From Bog-756 sp963734435 (GTDB taxonomy: Bacteria; Actinomycetota; Acidimicrobiia; Acidimicrobiales; RAAP-2): a DNA stretch of 64,000 nt. A program made the translations under genes and the position numbers. The stretch spans positions 124,001-188,000 of the forward strand of contig CAVTHA010000009.1 of the NCBI GenBank assembly GCA_963734435.1, read 5' to 3'. Positions 1-8,270 of the stretch are shown piece after piece; position 1 is the stretch's first letter; each line of letters opens with the position of its first letter. The notes under the pieces were generated by a model. The model made no database searches. It saw nothing but the letters and a program-made list of their open reading frames with translations, and was not told the origin of the DNA.

Positions 1-766
1 GCGGTGCACTCTGTTCGTGCAGAGCCACGTGCCCGAGCACGCCCAGATGACCTGGTTGCTCGAGTGCACCGCCACCATGGGCGAGCTGCGCCGCATGACC
101 CAGTTCAAGGACAAGAGCGAGGGGAAGGACTCGGTCCGGGCCGGGCTGTTCACGTACCCCGTCCTGCAGAGCGCGGACATCCTCCTCTACGACGCCGAGC
201 GGGTACCGGTCGGGGACGACCAGCGCCAGCATCTCGAGCTCGCCCGTGAGCTGGCCGTGCGCTTCAACCGGCGGTTCGGGGCCGGGCTGGTGGTCCCCGA
301 GGCCTTCATCCCCAAGGTCGGGGCGAGAGTCATGGACCTCCAGCACCCCGAGCGAAAGATGTCGAAGTCGGTGGACTCCCCCCTCGGCACGGTCCTCATG
401 CTCGACGGGGACGCAGACATCGCTCGGAAGGTCAAGCGGGCGGTGACCGACACCGACGGCCAGGTCCGCTACGACCCCGCAGCCAAGCCGGGCCTGAGCA
501 ACCTGTTGGAGCTGCTGGCGGTGGCCACCGGTCAGGACCCGGCCGCCTTGGCCGGAAGCTACCGGACCTACGGCGACCTGAAGAAGGACCTCACCGATGC
601 CCTCGTCGACCTCCTCCGTCCGGTCCGCCAACGGCGTGCCGCGCTGGCCGAGGACCCGGGCGCAGTCCGGGCCATGCTGGCGCTGGGAGCCGGGAAGGCC
701 CACGCCATCGCCTCGACCACCTATCGCCGGGCGGCGGCCTCCATGGGGCTGCTCATCCCGGACTGA
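1..766 (+). CDS. trpS: Tryptophanyl-tRNA synthetase, C-terminal part (5' end outside the window)
   Basis: This cytoplasmic class I aminoacyl-tRNA synthetase charges tRNA-Trp with tryptophan. The open frame runs from base 2 without a true start, so the N-terminal HIGH region lies upstream. Visible family features are QSHVPEHAQ, the segment LQSADILLYDAERVPVGDDQ, which binds tryptophan and adenylate, and the KMSKS loop (RKMSKSVDSPLG) about 120 residues into the fragment. The anticodon-binding helical end finishes in GLLIPD. The stop codon at 764-766 overlaps the 3' end of the convergent YfhO-like gene by 14 bases, so the two genes share their terminator region. Confidence 0.97.
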   Translation, partial: RCTLFVQSHVPEHAQMTWLLECTATMGELRRMTQFKDKSEGKDSVRAGLFTYPVLQSADILLYDAERVPVGDDQRQHLELARELAVRFNRRFGAGLVVPEAFIPKVGARVMDLQHPERKMSKSVDSPLGTVLMLDGDADIARKVKRAVTDTDGQVRYDPAAKPGLSNLLELLAVATGQDPAALAGSYRTYGDLKKDLTDALVDLLRPVRQRRAALAEDPGAVRAMLALGAGKAHAIASTTYRRAAASMGLLIPD

Positions 767-3659
767 GCTCGGAGCGGTCGTTCGGCCCCGGGCGCCGGCG
801 CCGGCGCCGGCGCTGACCATCGAACAGCTCGACGACGCCCCAGACCACCCCGGCGCCGACGGCGGTGGCCGAGACGAGGAGCCCGGCGCGGACCGAGGTG
901 GGTGCGTAGGCGAAGGTCACCCGGTAGTCCCCCGGCCCGGGGATGGCCACCTGCTGGAGGATCCCGTCCGACGTCACCGCGGCCGGCTCCAACGGGCCGG
1001 CCGGCTGGCCGGACCCAGGCGGAGCCAGGAGTTGCAACGTGGCGTGCCAGCCCGAGGACGACGACTCGCTCCGATCGAGCGACACCGCCGAAGTGGCATG
1101 GACGACGATGTCCTGGCCCCCCATGGACCCCGGTGCGGCGGCCGACACGATGCTTCCGGCGGCGGCGGGACCCCCGCCCGGTGCTCGGAGCCAGGCCCAC
1201 CCGCGGGCGTCCGGGTTGTGGAAGACACCGAAGCCCTCGAGGGCTCCGGTGAAGACCCAGTGGGGATCGGTCACGACCTGTTGCAGGGGGCCGTCGAGCC
1301 GGACGTTCCCCATCTCGACCGTGCGGGCGGTCGGGGCCCCGACCGACAGCGGGCGCGTGGCGCGGACCACCAGGCCGCCGGCGGCCACCGGGGTCGACAG
1401 GGACACCTCGACGGTGCGGTGGTGGGCCGATCCGGCGCGGCGGATGTCCGACCGGGGGAGCCACTGCAGGCGGCCGGAGGTGTCGACCAGGCCAAGCTGC
1501 AGCCCGCTTCCCGTTCCACGGTCGATCGGGACGGACCAGCTCTGCACGGTGAGCACGCCACCCAGGTACCAGCGGCGGACGGTTCCCCGGGCGACGGCGA
1601 ACGGACCGTCCGGGCCGGACTTGGCCGGGCTGACCGGGCTGACGGGGGCGCCGGTCGCCACCGTCGAGCCGGTGGCCGTCGGGGCCGGCGCCGCCGGCGC
1701 GGGCGTGACGAAATAGTTGGGTAGCGACAACAGCGTGGTCACGTTGAGGTCGTCCCACACCGGGCCGGCCAGCGAGGCCGGGTCCAGATCCTCTTGGAGA
1801 TGAGCCCCGGTGGCCTGGTAGTAACGCCCGTCGGTCAGCGCCGTGTAGCCCTGGGCACTGGGCAAGTGATTGAAGATGTTGAGATCGGTCTGCCCGATCG
1901 CCAGCAGCTGGTCGCCTGAGAACCGGTCGGGGTCGAAGATGATGAAGCGGCCGTCGCCCACCCGGGCTTGGAACGCGGTGGCGGCCGGCCCCTGCGCCTG
2001 CGCCTCGGCCTCGTTGATGGGCGGACGGATCACGAACAGGTTGAACAGGACCAGGTCGGCCAGGAGCACACCGGCCAGCAGGCGCCGGAGCGCGGTGGTC
2101 GAGAAGCGCCCCTCGGCCAGCACGATCCAGGTGGCGGTCCCGGCGATGAGGGTCCCGCCGGTCACCAACGGGGCCAGATGGAGCCGGCTCGTCTCGTCCA
2201 AGGGGAAGGACGTCTCGAGCACGTGGTCAAGGAGCGGGCCGGCCACCCAGAGCGCCAGGCAGAGCAGTGCGCTGAGGGCGAAGGGGGCACAGGTGGCGAT
2301 CAGCTCGGCGCGGAGACCGGGTCTCCACCGGCTCCGCACGGGCGAGCGCCGGGGGGCGGTCGGATCCCGTTCGGTGAGCAGGAGATGGCCCCACCAGGCG
2401 AGGAGCACGGCCAGCGAGCAGTCGACCAGCAGCAAGTTGCGGCTGAGCAGCCGCTGGCTGTTGAGCCCGGGCACCACGTACAGGACCCGGCCGAAATACG
2501 TCTGGTTGCCGAGGACGGAGAGCAACCCGAAGGCCATGACCACGTACCAGACGCGCCAGTGCCGGGATTGCGGCTTGGTGCGCCACCGGCGCACCAGGAG
2601 GACGCAGGCGGCGATGAGCGCCAGGATGCCCACGTAACCGGTCACCTCCTGGAAGTTGTACGGCCCGATGTAGTAGGCGGGCTGGTTCTGGTTGGTGCCG
2701 ATCACGAACGGCGACGCCAGCAGGGTGACCAGCCGGCCCGGAAGCGAGCCACTGGTGAAGAAGTCATAGGACGGGCCGGCTCGCTGTGATTGAGCCACGA
2801 ATGCCCAACCGGGAACCCACTGGGCGGCCCCGAGGGCCACGCCCCCGGCCAGGCCGAGGGCCAAGGTCACCACTGGGACGACGAGCGATCCCCGATCTCC
2901 CCGCCGCAGGTACCCCAATGCCACCAGCCGGCCGCCCCAATAGATGAGGAGGAGCACGGTGCCGTCGATGAAGGCCTCGACCCCGCCGCTGAGGATGGAC
3001 AGGCCGAGGGCCACGGCCAACAGGGCCACGAGGCCCCGGACCCGGCGGATCGCTGCCCAAGCCCCCGTGGAGGGATGTCGCTCCGGCCGTTCGGTCAACC
3101 CGTGCACGGCGAGCAGCATCCACGGCAGCGACGCCGCTCCCTGGATGAGGTCGACGTGGACGATCTGTGCCGTCATGTAGCCGGCGAAGGTGAAGGTGGC
3201 TGCACCGAAGGTGGCCGCCGCGCTGCAGATGCCCTGCCGGCGGAGGAACAGGTACATCCCGACCAAGGCGAGGTCGTACACCGCGGCGAAGGTGAGGGCC
3301 CAGGCGGCGAACACGGGAAGCACGGCCATGAGCCAGGTGCCCGGGTAGGCGGCGCCGGCGTTGAACCCCGCCAGCAACGGCGTGCCGCTGAACAGGTAGG
3401 GGTTCCACAGCGGCAGCATCCCGTGCCCGAGGTCTCGACCGGCCAGCACGCGCAGCGGGAAGTTCTGGATCCAATTGTCGCCGTCGAGGAGGGTGTGGCC
3501 GAACAGGGTGGGAAGGCCGAACACGGCGAAGGGGACCAGGAGGAGCAAGACCAGGGCGACGTGGGTGCGGGCCCACACCGCCGCCCGCGGCCCGCGGTCG
3601 GGCCGCGGTGTCAGGTTGGGTGCCGGGCTCGAGACGAGGGCGGTGCCCGACGTCCTCAC
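753..3659 (-). CDS. YfhO-like large polytopic membrane protein
   Basis: A 968-residue protein with about a dozen hydrophobic segments in roughly the first 560 residues, starting with VALVLLLLVPFAVFGLPTLF near residue 35, followed by a beta-rich extracellular-type C-terminal half. The loop with DGDNWIQNFPLRV and LWNPYLFSGTPLLAG fits the YfhO/GT-C-like family, whose members are linked to cell-surface glycan or teichoic acid modification; the exact substrate is unknown. The open frame extends 66 codons further upstream, but that part is an out-of-frame shadow of the protease gene. I place the start at GTG 3659, just after the protease stop at 3691. The tail overlaps trpS, and the protein ends in an arginine-rich stretch. 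Confidence 0.8.
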   Translation of the reverse strand: MRTSGTALVSSPAPNLTPRPDRGPRAAVWARTHVALVLLLLVPFAVFGLPTLFGHTLLDGDNWIQNFPLRVLAGRDLGHGMLPLWNPYLFSGTPLLAGFNAGAAYPGTWLMAVLPVFAAWALTFAAVYDLALVGMYLFLRRQGICSAAATFGAATFTFAGYMTAQIVHVDLIQGAASLPWMLLAVHGLTERPERHPSTGAWAAIRRVRGLVALLAVALGLSILSGGVEAFIDGTVLLLIYWGGRLVALGYLRRGDRGSLVVPVVTLALGLAGGVALGAAQWVPGWAFVAQSQRAGPSYDFFTSGSLPGRLVTLLASPFVIGTNQNQPAYYIGPYNFQEVTGYVGILALIAACVLLVRRWRTKPQSRHWRVWYVVMAFGLLSVLGNQTYFGRVLYVVPGLNSQRLLSRNLLLVDCSLAVLLAWWGHLLLTERDPTAPRRSPVRSRWRPGLRAELIATCAPFALSALLCLALWVAGPLLDHVLETSFPLDETSRLHLAPLVTGGTLIAGTATWIVLAEGRFSTTALRRLLAGVLLADLVLFNLFVIRPPINEAEAQAQGPAATAFQARVGDGRFIIFDPDRFSGDQLLAIGQTDLNIFNHLPSAQGYTALTDGRYYQATGAHLQEDLDPASLAGPVWDDLNVTTLLSLPNYFVTPAPAAPAPTATGSTVATGAPVSPVSPAKSGPDGPFAVARGTVRRWYLGGVLTVQSWSVPIDRGTGSGLQLGLVDTSGRLQWLPRSDIRRAGSAHHRTVEVSLSTPVAAGGLVVRATRPLSVGAPTARTVEMGNVRLDGPLQQVVTDPHWVFTGALEGFGVFHNPDARGWAWLRAPGGGPAAAGSIVSAAAPGSMGGQDIVVHATSAVSLDRSESSSSGWHATLQLLAPPGSGQPAGPLEPAAVTSDGILQQVAIPGPGDYRVTFAYAPTSVRAGLLVSATAVGAGVVWGVVELFDGQRRRRRRRPGPNDRSELSPG

Positions 3660-3690
3660 CGCCGTCGGACGGAGCGCGCCGAGACCTGGT

Positions 3691-4470
3691 TCACACCAGC
3701 AGGCCCGACCACCAGTTGACGACGTGGATGATGAGCTCGGACCACTGGTTGCGGAAGACCAGGATGAGGACGAAGGGGAGGAAGATGAGGAGCGGCTGGA
3801 GGCGGTAGTACTCGGGCAGCCACCGGGCGGGCAGGAACCGCTCGAGCACCGACGCACCGTCGAGTGGCGGGCACGGGATCAGGTTGAACACGCCGAGCAC
3901 GATGTTGGCGAAGCCGGCGATGAAGAAGATCTGGCCCGGGAGGCTGGGCGGATAGTACCCACCGGCGTGCACGATCTGTCTGATGAGTTGTGGCGTGACC
4001 AGCGTGTAGCAGAGTCCCATCAGTGCGGCCAGGACGAAGTTGGTGAGCGGCCCGACCAGCGACACCACCACGGTGTGGTTGCGGGGACTGCGCAGCCGGT
4101 TGGTGGACACCGGCACCGGCTTGGCCCACCCGTAGGCGCCGATCCCCGACAGGGAGAGCAGCGCCGGGACCAGCAACGTTCCGATCGGGTCGACGTGCTT
4201 GACCGGGTTGAGGGTCAGACGCCCGGCCCGCTTGGCCGTGTCGTCCCCGAAGGCCAAGGCCACCACGCCGTGCGAGATCTCGTGCAGGATGATCGAGGGC
4301 ACCAGCACGCAGAAGTAGATGACCTCGAAGCGGTTGATCTTGTGCGTGCGGAGCAGGATGAGGAGGATGGCGACCGCCACCACCACGATGATGGTGGTCC
4401 GCTGGTCCAACTGGCGGCGCCGGGGACGGCTCGGGCCGCCACTGCCCCCGCCGTAGCCTCCATAGGCCAT
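3691..4470 (-). CDS. Site-2 protease, M50 family zinc metalloprotease
   Basis: A 259-residue intramembrane metalloprotease. The zinc motif HEISH lies in the second hydrophobic segment. NPVKHVDPIGT follows, and the second active-site block is NLIPCPPLDGASVL, as in YwhC-type M50B proteases. Such proteins cleave membrane-embedded substrates, often anti-sigma factors, but no partner gene is visible here. The N-terminus is a short glycine-rich cytosolic tail (MAYGGYGGGSGG). I chose ATG 4470 because upstream codons belong to another frame of the DksA-like gene. It lies 16 bases downstream of that gene and is followed after 31 bases by the YfhO-like gene, so the three may be one transcript. Confidence 0.9.
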   Translation of the reverse strand: MAYGGYGGGSGGPSRPRRRQLDQRTTIIVVVAVAILLILLRTHKINRFEVIYFCVLVPSIILHEISHGVVALAFGDDTAKRAGRLTLNPVKHVDPIGTLLVPALLSLSGIGAYGWAKPVPVSTNRLRSPRNHTVVVSLVGPLTNFVLAALMGLCYTLVTPQLIRQIVHAGGYYPPSLPGQIFFIAGFANIVLGVFNLIPCPPLDGASVLERFLPARWLPEYYRLQPLLIFLPFVLILVFRNQWSELIIHVVNWWSGLLV

Positions 4471-4486
4471 CAGCCCACCGGGCCGA

Positions 4487-4846
4487 TCAGGACCGACTGG
4501 CGTGGCTGATGCAGAACCGAGTGGCCGGCATGGCTTCGAGGCGAGCCGGCTGGATCGCCTGGCCGCAGACTTCGCACCGCCCGTAGCTCCCGTCCTCCAG
4601 GCGATCGATGGCGCTGGCCACCTCGTCCAGGGACTCCTGGAGCTGGCCGGCCAGGACCTCGGCCTCACCCCGTTCGGCCGTCACCTGGCTCGAGTCGGCG
4701 AAATTCGGGTCGTAGTGGAGTCCGCCCCCCTCGCCGAACCCCAGCTCGGCCAGCTCGGATTGGAGTTGGCGGCGCTCGTGTTCGAGCAGCTGGCGGAAGT
4801 CGATCGTCGGGGCATCTGTCGGGGCGTCACTCGGCACGGCCGACAT
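4487..4846 (-). CDS. DksA/TraR family C4-type zinc-finger protein
   Basis: A 119-residue protein with an N-terminal helical coiled-coil region (FRQLLEHERRQLQSELAELG) and a C-terminal zinc finger: CEVCG, then about 17 residues later CISH. This is the layout of DksA/TraR proteins, which bind RNA polymerase in the secondary channel in other bacteria. In actinobacteria these short homologues are mostly uncharacterised. The acidic tip expected between the helices is only partly recognisable. The ATG at 4846 is one base from the stop of xerD, so the two are probably co-transcribed. Confidence 0.88.
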   Translation of the reverse strand: MSAVPSDAPTDAPTIDFRQLLEHERRQLQSELAELGFGEGGGLHYDPNFADSSQVTAERGEAEVLAGQLQESLDEVASAIDRLEDGSYGRCEVCGQAIQPARLEAMPATRFCISHASRS

Positions 4847-4847
4847 C

Positions 4848-5781
4848 CTACTTGAGCTGTTTTGCAGTGGCCCGCGGGTGGGCCCGTTCGTACGAACTGC
4901 GCAGGTGGTCCTGGCTCAGCTTGGTGTAGATCTGGGTCGTGGCGATGGACACGTGGCCGAGCAGCTCCTGGACCACCCGGATGTCGGCACCGTGGGCCAG
5001 CATGTGGCTGGCGCAGGAATGGCGGAGGACGTGCGGGCTCACCACGGCGCCGAGGCCGGCCCGCTCGGCATGGTGGGCCACGATGGCCCAGGCCCCCTGG
5101 CGGCTGAGCCGTCCGCCGCGGGTGTTGATGAACACCGCCTCGGCGTCGTCCCGGCGACGCCAGCGTTCCGGGGCGAGCCGGGGCCGGCCGGCCGGCGAGA
5201 GCCACCGGTCCACGGCCATCCGCGCCGGGGCCCCCACGGGGACCAGGCGCTCCTTGGCGCCCTTGCCGAATACCGCGGAGCAGCCCGTCGTCCTCCTGCA
5301 GGTCGCCGAGTGACAGACCGACGACCTCGGAGATGCGAGCTCCGGTGCCGTACAGCAGCTCGAGGAGGGCGCGGTCACGGAGGTCCCGCGGCTCGCTTCC
5401 GCTCACCGAGTCGAGCAGGGCCAGCGCTTCGGGCTCCTCCAAGGCCTTGGGCAGCCGGCGAGGAAGGCGCGGCGAACGCACGTCGGTGGTCGGGTCGACG
5501 GTAACGACCCCCTCGCCCGCCAGGAAGCGGAACAGGCCGCGGAGGGCGCTGGTCGTACGGGCCATCGACGCCGGGTTCCGCCCTTTCCCTCGGAGCTCGG
5601 CCAGATGGCGCTCGACGGCCTCGGGGGTGGCGGCCACCGGGTCCACCCCCGCCTCGGTCGCCCATTCCTCGAAGGTCCCGATGTCACGCCGGTAGGCCAT
5701 CAGGGTGTTCCTGGCGTGCCCCTTTTCGACCCCCAGCCATGACAAGTACTCCTCGGCGCCGTTCGACAGCGGCCGGCTCAC
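4848..5781 (-). CDS. xerD: Tyrosine recombinase XerD (single-base frameshift)
   Basis: Site-specific tyrosine recombinase that resolves chromosome dimers at dif with XerC. The N-terminal SAM-like domain (EYLSWLGVEKGHARNTLMAYRRD) and the first catalytic Arg (GARISEVVGLSLGD) are in one frame. VFGKGAKERLVPVG, the HVLRHSCASHML box, LLGHVSIATTQ and the nucleophile Tyr (IYTKLS) are in the next. The switch is one extra base at 5273-5274, where TACCGCG stands for an expected TACGCG. Removing it gives 310 residues, the normal family length, with every catalytic residue present. That points to sequencing error or a very recent mutation, not an old pseudogene. The start is GTG 5781. Gene order pyrG-Nudix-xerD matches other actinobacteria. 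Confidence 0.9.
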
Positions 5782-5790
5782 GGTCGGCGG

Positions 5791-6396
5791 TCACCCCCCG
5801 CCGGCTAGCCGCCGCATGGCCAGGCCCACCCCCAAGATGGTGGTGGCATCGATGACGGAGCCGTCGTCCACCAGGGCGTCGAAGCCGACGAGGGGCACCT
5901 CTTCCGCCTCCATGTAGCGCTCCTCGGTGCCTTGCCGATCCAGCGCCACCGGGGTGAGGCCGGTGGCCAGGTACACGGCCGAGAGCTCGTCACAGAAGCC
6001 CGGCGTGATGGCACAGCGGGTGAGGAGGGTCAACCGGGAGGCGGCGTAGCCCGCCTCCTCGGCCAGCTCCCGTTGGGCCACGGCGAGGTCCGGCTCGCCA
6101 TCGACGTCGCACGTCCCGGCCGGGATCTCGAGGAGCCACTGATCGAGGGCGGGCCGGTACTGGCGCACCAGCACCACCGCATCGGTGTCGGTGACCGCCA
6201 CCACCGCCACCGCTCCCGGATGGCGTACGAGGTCGCGCTCGAAGATCACCCCGTCCGGGTCCCGGAAGGTGGCCCGGGTCATCCGGAGGACCCACCCCTC
6301 GTACATGATCTGCTCGCCGACCATCTCGAAGCGGGAGAGGCCCGAGTCGTCGCCGGTCTTTCCTCCCGCCGGCGGGCTCACCTCAGTGGTCGGCAT
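5791..6396 (-). CDS. Nudix hydrolase, ADP-ribose pyrophosphatase type
   Basis: A 201-residue hydrolase of nucleoside diphosphates linked to a moiety X. The Nudix box is clear: GEPDLAVAQRELAEEAGY, with the REL-EE-G core. LEIPAG just before it and the upstream strand VVLVRQYR are typical of ADP-ribose pyrophosphatases, as is the location between pyrG and xerD (as in mycobacteria). Two starts are possible: ATG 6396, overlapping the pyrG stop by 14 bases, or GTG 6381, two bases after it. No Shine-Dalgarno sequence decides between them, so translational coupling to pyrG is likely. The open frame upstream of 6396 is a pyrG shadow. Confidence 0.9.
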   Translation of the reverse strand: MPTTEVSPPAGGKTGDDSGLSRFEMVGEQIMYEGWVLRMTRATFRDPDGVIFERDLVRHPGAVAVVAVTDTDAVVLVRQYRPALDQWLLEIPAGTCDVDGEPDLAVAQRELAEEAGYAASRLTLLTRCAITPGFCDELSAVYLATGLTPVALDRQGTEERYMEAEEVPLVGFDALVDDGSVIDATTILGVGLAMRRLAGGG

Positions 6397-8155
6397 CGAT
6401 GTCGAGGAGGCGAGGGTCGCGTCCCTCGGCCCGGTCCAGCGCCGCCTCCACCAGGTCGCGGAAGAGTGGATGCGGCAGGTCCGGCCGGCTCTTGAACTCT
6501 GGGTGGGCCTGAGTGCCCACCCAGAAGGGATGGCCGGGCAGCTCGATGAACTCGACCAGCCGCCCGTCGGGCGAGATGCCTGAGCACACCAGGCCGACGT
6601 CCTCGAGGCAGGCCCGGTAGCGCGGGTTGACCTCGTAGCGATGCCGGTGGCGCTCGGAGATCTGCTCGGTGCCGTAGGCCTTGGCCACCTGGGAGCCGGG
6701 GAGGAGGCGGGCCTCGTAGGCACCGAGGCGCATGGTGCCGCCCTTGTCGACGACATCGTGCTGCTCGTCCATGAGGTCCACCACCGGGTAGGGCGTGGTG
6801 GGGTCGAACTCCCGCGAGTTGGCCGCCTCCAGCTTGGCGAGCGACCGAGCGACTTCGATGATCATGACCTGGAGGCCGAGGCAGAGCCCGAGCAGGGGGA
6901 GCTCGTGCTCCCGGGCATACCGGGCGGCGGCGATCTTCCCCTCGACGCCCCGCTCGCCGAAGCCGCCGGGGATGACCAGCCCGTCGAATCCCCGTAGGCC
7001 GTCCTGGTCGAGGAGGTCGGGCACCGTAGCCGCCTGGACCCACTCGATCTGGACCCGGGCTCCGTGCTGGAACCCGGCGTGACGGAGCGCCTCGACGACG
7101 GACAGATAGGCGTCGGGTAGGTCGACGTACTTGCCGATGATGCCGATCCGAACCGGGCGGTCGGCGGCGTCGACTTGCTTGACCAGATGTTGCCACCCGC
7201 TCAGATCGATGGGATGGGAGTCCTCGTCGTACCCCAACGTACGTAGCACGTAACGGTCGAGGCCCTCTTCGTGCAGGACCAGTGGGATCTGGTAGATGTT
7301 GTCGGCGTCGACCGCCGAGACCACCGCCTCGATGGGCACGTCGCACAGGAGGGATATCTTCCGCTTGAGGCTCTCGGAGATCAGGCGGTCCGAGCGGCAC
7401 ACGATCACATCGGGCTGGATGCCCCGGCTGCGCAACTCGGTCACCGAGTGCTGGGTGGGCTTGGTCTTCTGCTCGCCCGAGGGGCCCAGATAGGGAACCA
7501 GGGTGAGGTGGACGTAGCAGACATTGTCGCGGCCGACGTCCCGGCGGAATTGGCGGATGGCCTCGATGAACGGCACGATCTCGATGTCGCCGACGGTGCC
7601 GCCGATCTCGACGATGACCACGTCGACCCCCTCGGTCCCGAGCCCCATGACCCGAGTCTTGATCTCGTCGGTCACGTGGGGAATGACCTGCACGGTCTTG
7701 CCGAGGTAATCGCCGCGGCGCTCCTTGGCGATCACCGACGAGTAGATCTTGCCGGTGGTGGCGTTGGAGTCGCGGTGCAGGTTCTCGTCGATGAACCGCT
7801 CGTAGTGACCGAGGTCGAGGTCTGTCTCTCCGCCGTCCTCGGTGACAAAGACCTCACCGTGCTCGAAGGGGTTCATGGTGCCGGGGTCGATGTTGATGTA
7901 GGGATCGAGCTTGCACATGGTCACCCGTAGGCCGCGGCACTTGAGGAGCCGGCCGAGCGAGGAGGCGGTGAGCCCCTTACCGAGCGAGGAGGACACGCCG
8001 CCGGTGAAGAAGATGAACTTGGTCCCGCCCGGTGGCCGCACGACTCGTGGGTCGGGAAGTCCCGAGGCCGTGGCGCGGTCAGGTGGGGAATCCGCGGGTG
8101 GCTCCGCCGACGGCTGCTCCCCGAATCGAACCGGGCGGCCATCCATGTCGGGCAC
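6383..8155 (-). CDS. pyrG: CTP synthase
   Basis: Makes CTP from UTP, ATP and glutamine. The N-terminal synthetase domain has the P-loop SSSLGKG, KLDPYINIDPGTMNP and TEDGGETDLDLGHYER. The C-terminal glutaminase domain has the nucleophile Cys in LLGLCLGLQ and the His-Glu pair in AHPEF. At 590 residues it is about 40 longer than usual, because of a proline-rich N-terminal extension before FIFFTGG. GTG 8155 is supported by a -10 box TAGCCT exactly six bases upstream, which implies a leaderless mRNA; ATG 8146 is the alternative. The usual GGVVSSLGKG reads GGVSSSLGKG here, and EDGAETD reads EDGGETD. Confidence 0.97.
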   Translation of the reverse strand: MPDMDGRPVRFGEQPSAEPPADSPPDRATASGLPDPRVVRPPGGTKFIFFTGGVSSSLGKGLTASSLGRLLKCRGLRVTMCKLDPYINIDPGTMNPFEHGEVFVTEDGGETDLDLGHYERFIDENLHRDSNATTGKIYSSVIAKERRGDYLGKTVQVIPHVTDEIKTRVMGLGTEGVDVVIVEIGGTVGDIEIVPFIEAIRQFRRDVGRDNVCYVHLTLVPYLGPSGEQKTKPTQHSVTELRSRGIQPDVIVCRSDRLISESLKRKISLLCDVPIEAVVSAVDADNIYQIPLVLHEEGLDRYVLRTLGYDEDSHPIDLSGWQHLVKQVDAADRPVRIGIIGKYVDLPDAYLSVVEALRHAGFQHGARVQIEWVQAATVPDLLDQDGLRGFDGLVIPGGFGERGVEGKIAAARYAREHELPLLGLCLGLQVMIIEVARSLAKLEAANSREFDPTTPYPVVDLMDEQHDVVDKGGTMRLGAYEARLLPGSQVAKAYGTEQISERHRHRYEVNPRYRACLEDVGLVCSGISPDGRLVEFIELPGHPFWVGTQAHPEFKSRPDLPHPLFRDLVEAALDRAEGRDPRLLDIDADH

Positions 8156-8161
8156 CTGTCG

Positions 8162-8167
8162 AGGCTA
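8162..8167 (-). promoter_or_regulatory. -10 box of pyrG (leaderless promoter)
   Basis: On the minus strand TAGCCT lies six bases before GTG 8155, placing the transcription start at the first base of the start codon. No Shine-Dalgarno sequence is present. The same layout recurs before six other genes in this window. Confidence 0.6.
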
Positions 8168-8270
8168 GCGGACCGGGCCGGCCCGCCGTGCGGACCCCGG
8201 GCGGAGCGGGACCATGGGTGTACGCCCGAAGATCATCGGGCCCGGCGAACGATCGTCTTTGATCCGCCGC

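Noticed and set aside
721..1758. Long minus-strand open frame of 345 codons beside the YfhO-like gene
   Set aside because: It is arginine/proline-rich shadow sequence of the real gene in another frame, with no domain.
4681..5781. A 366-residue reading of xerD running into the DksA-like gene
   Set aside because: After the frameshift at 5273 it becomes low-complexity sequence; the true C-terminus is in the next frame and ends at 4848.
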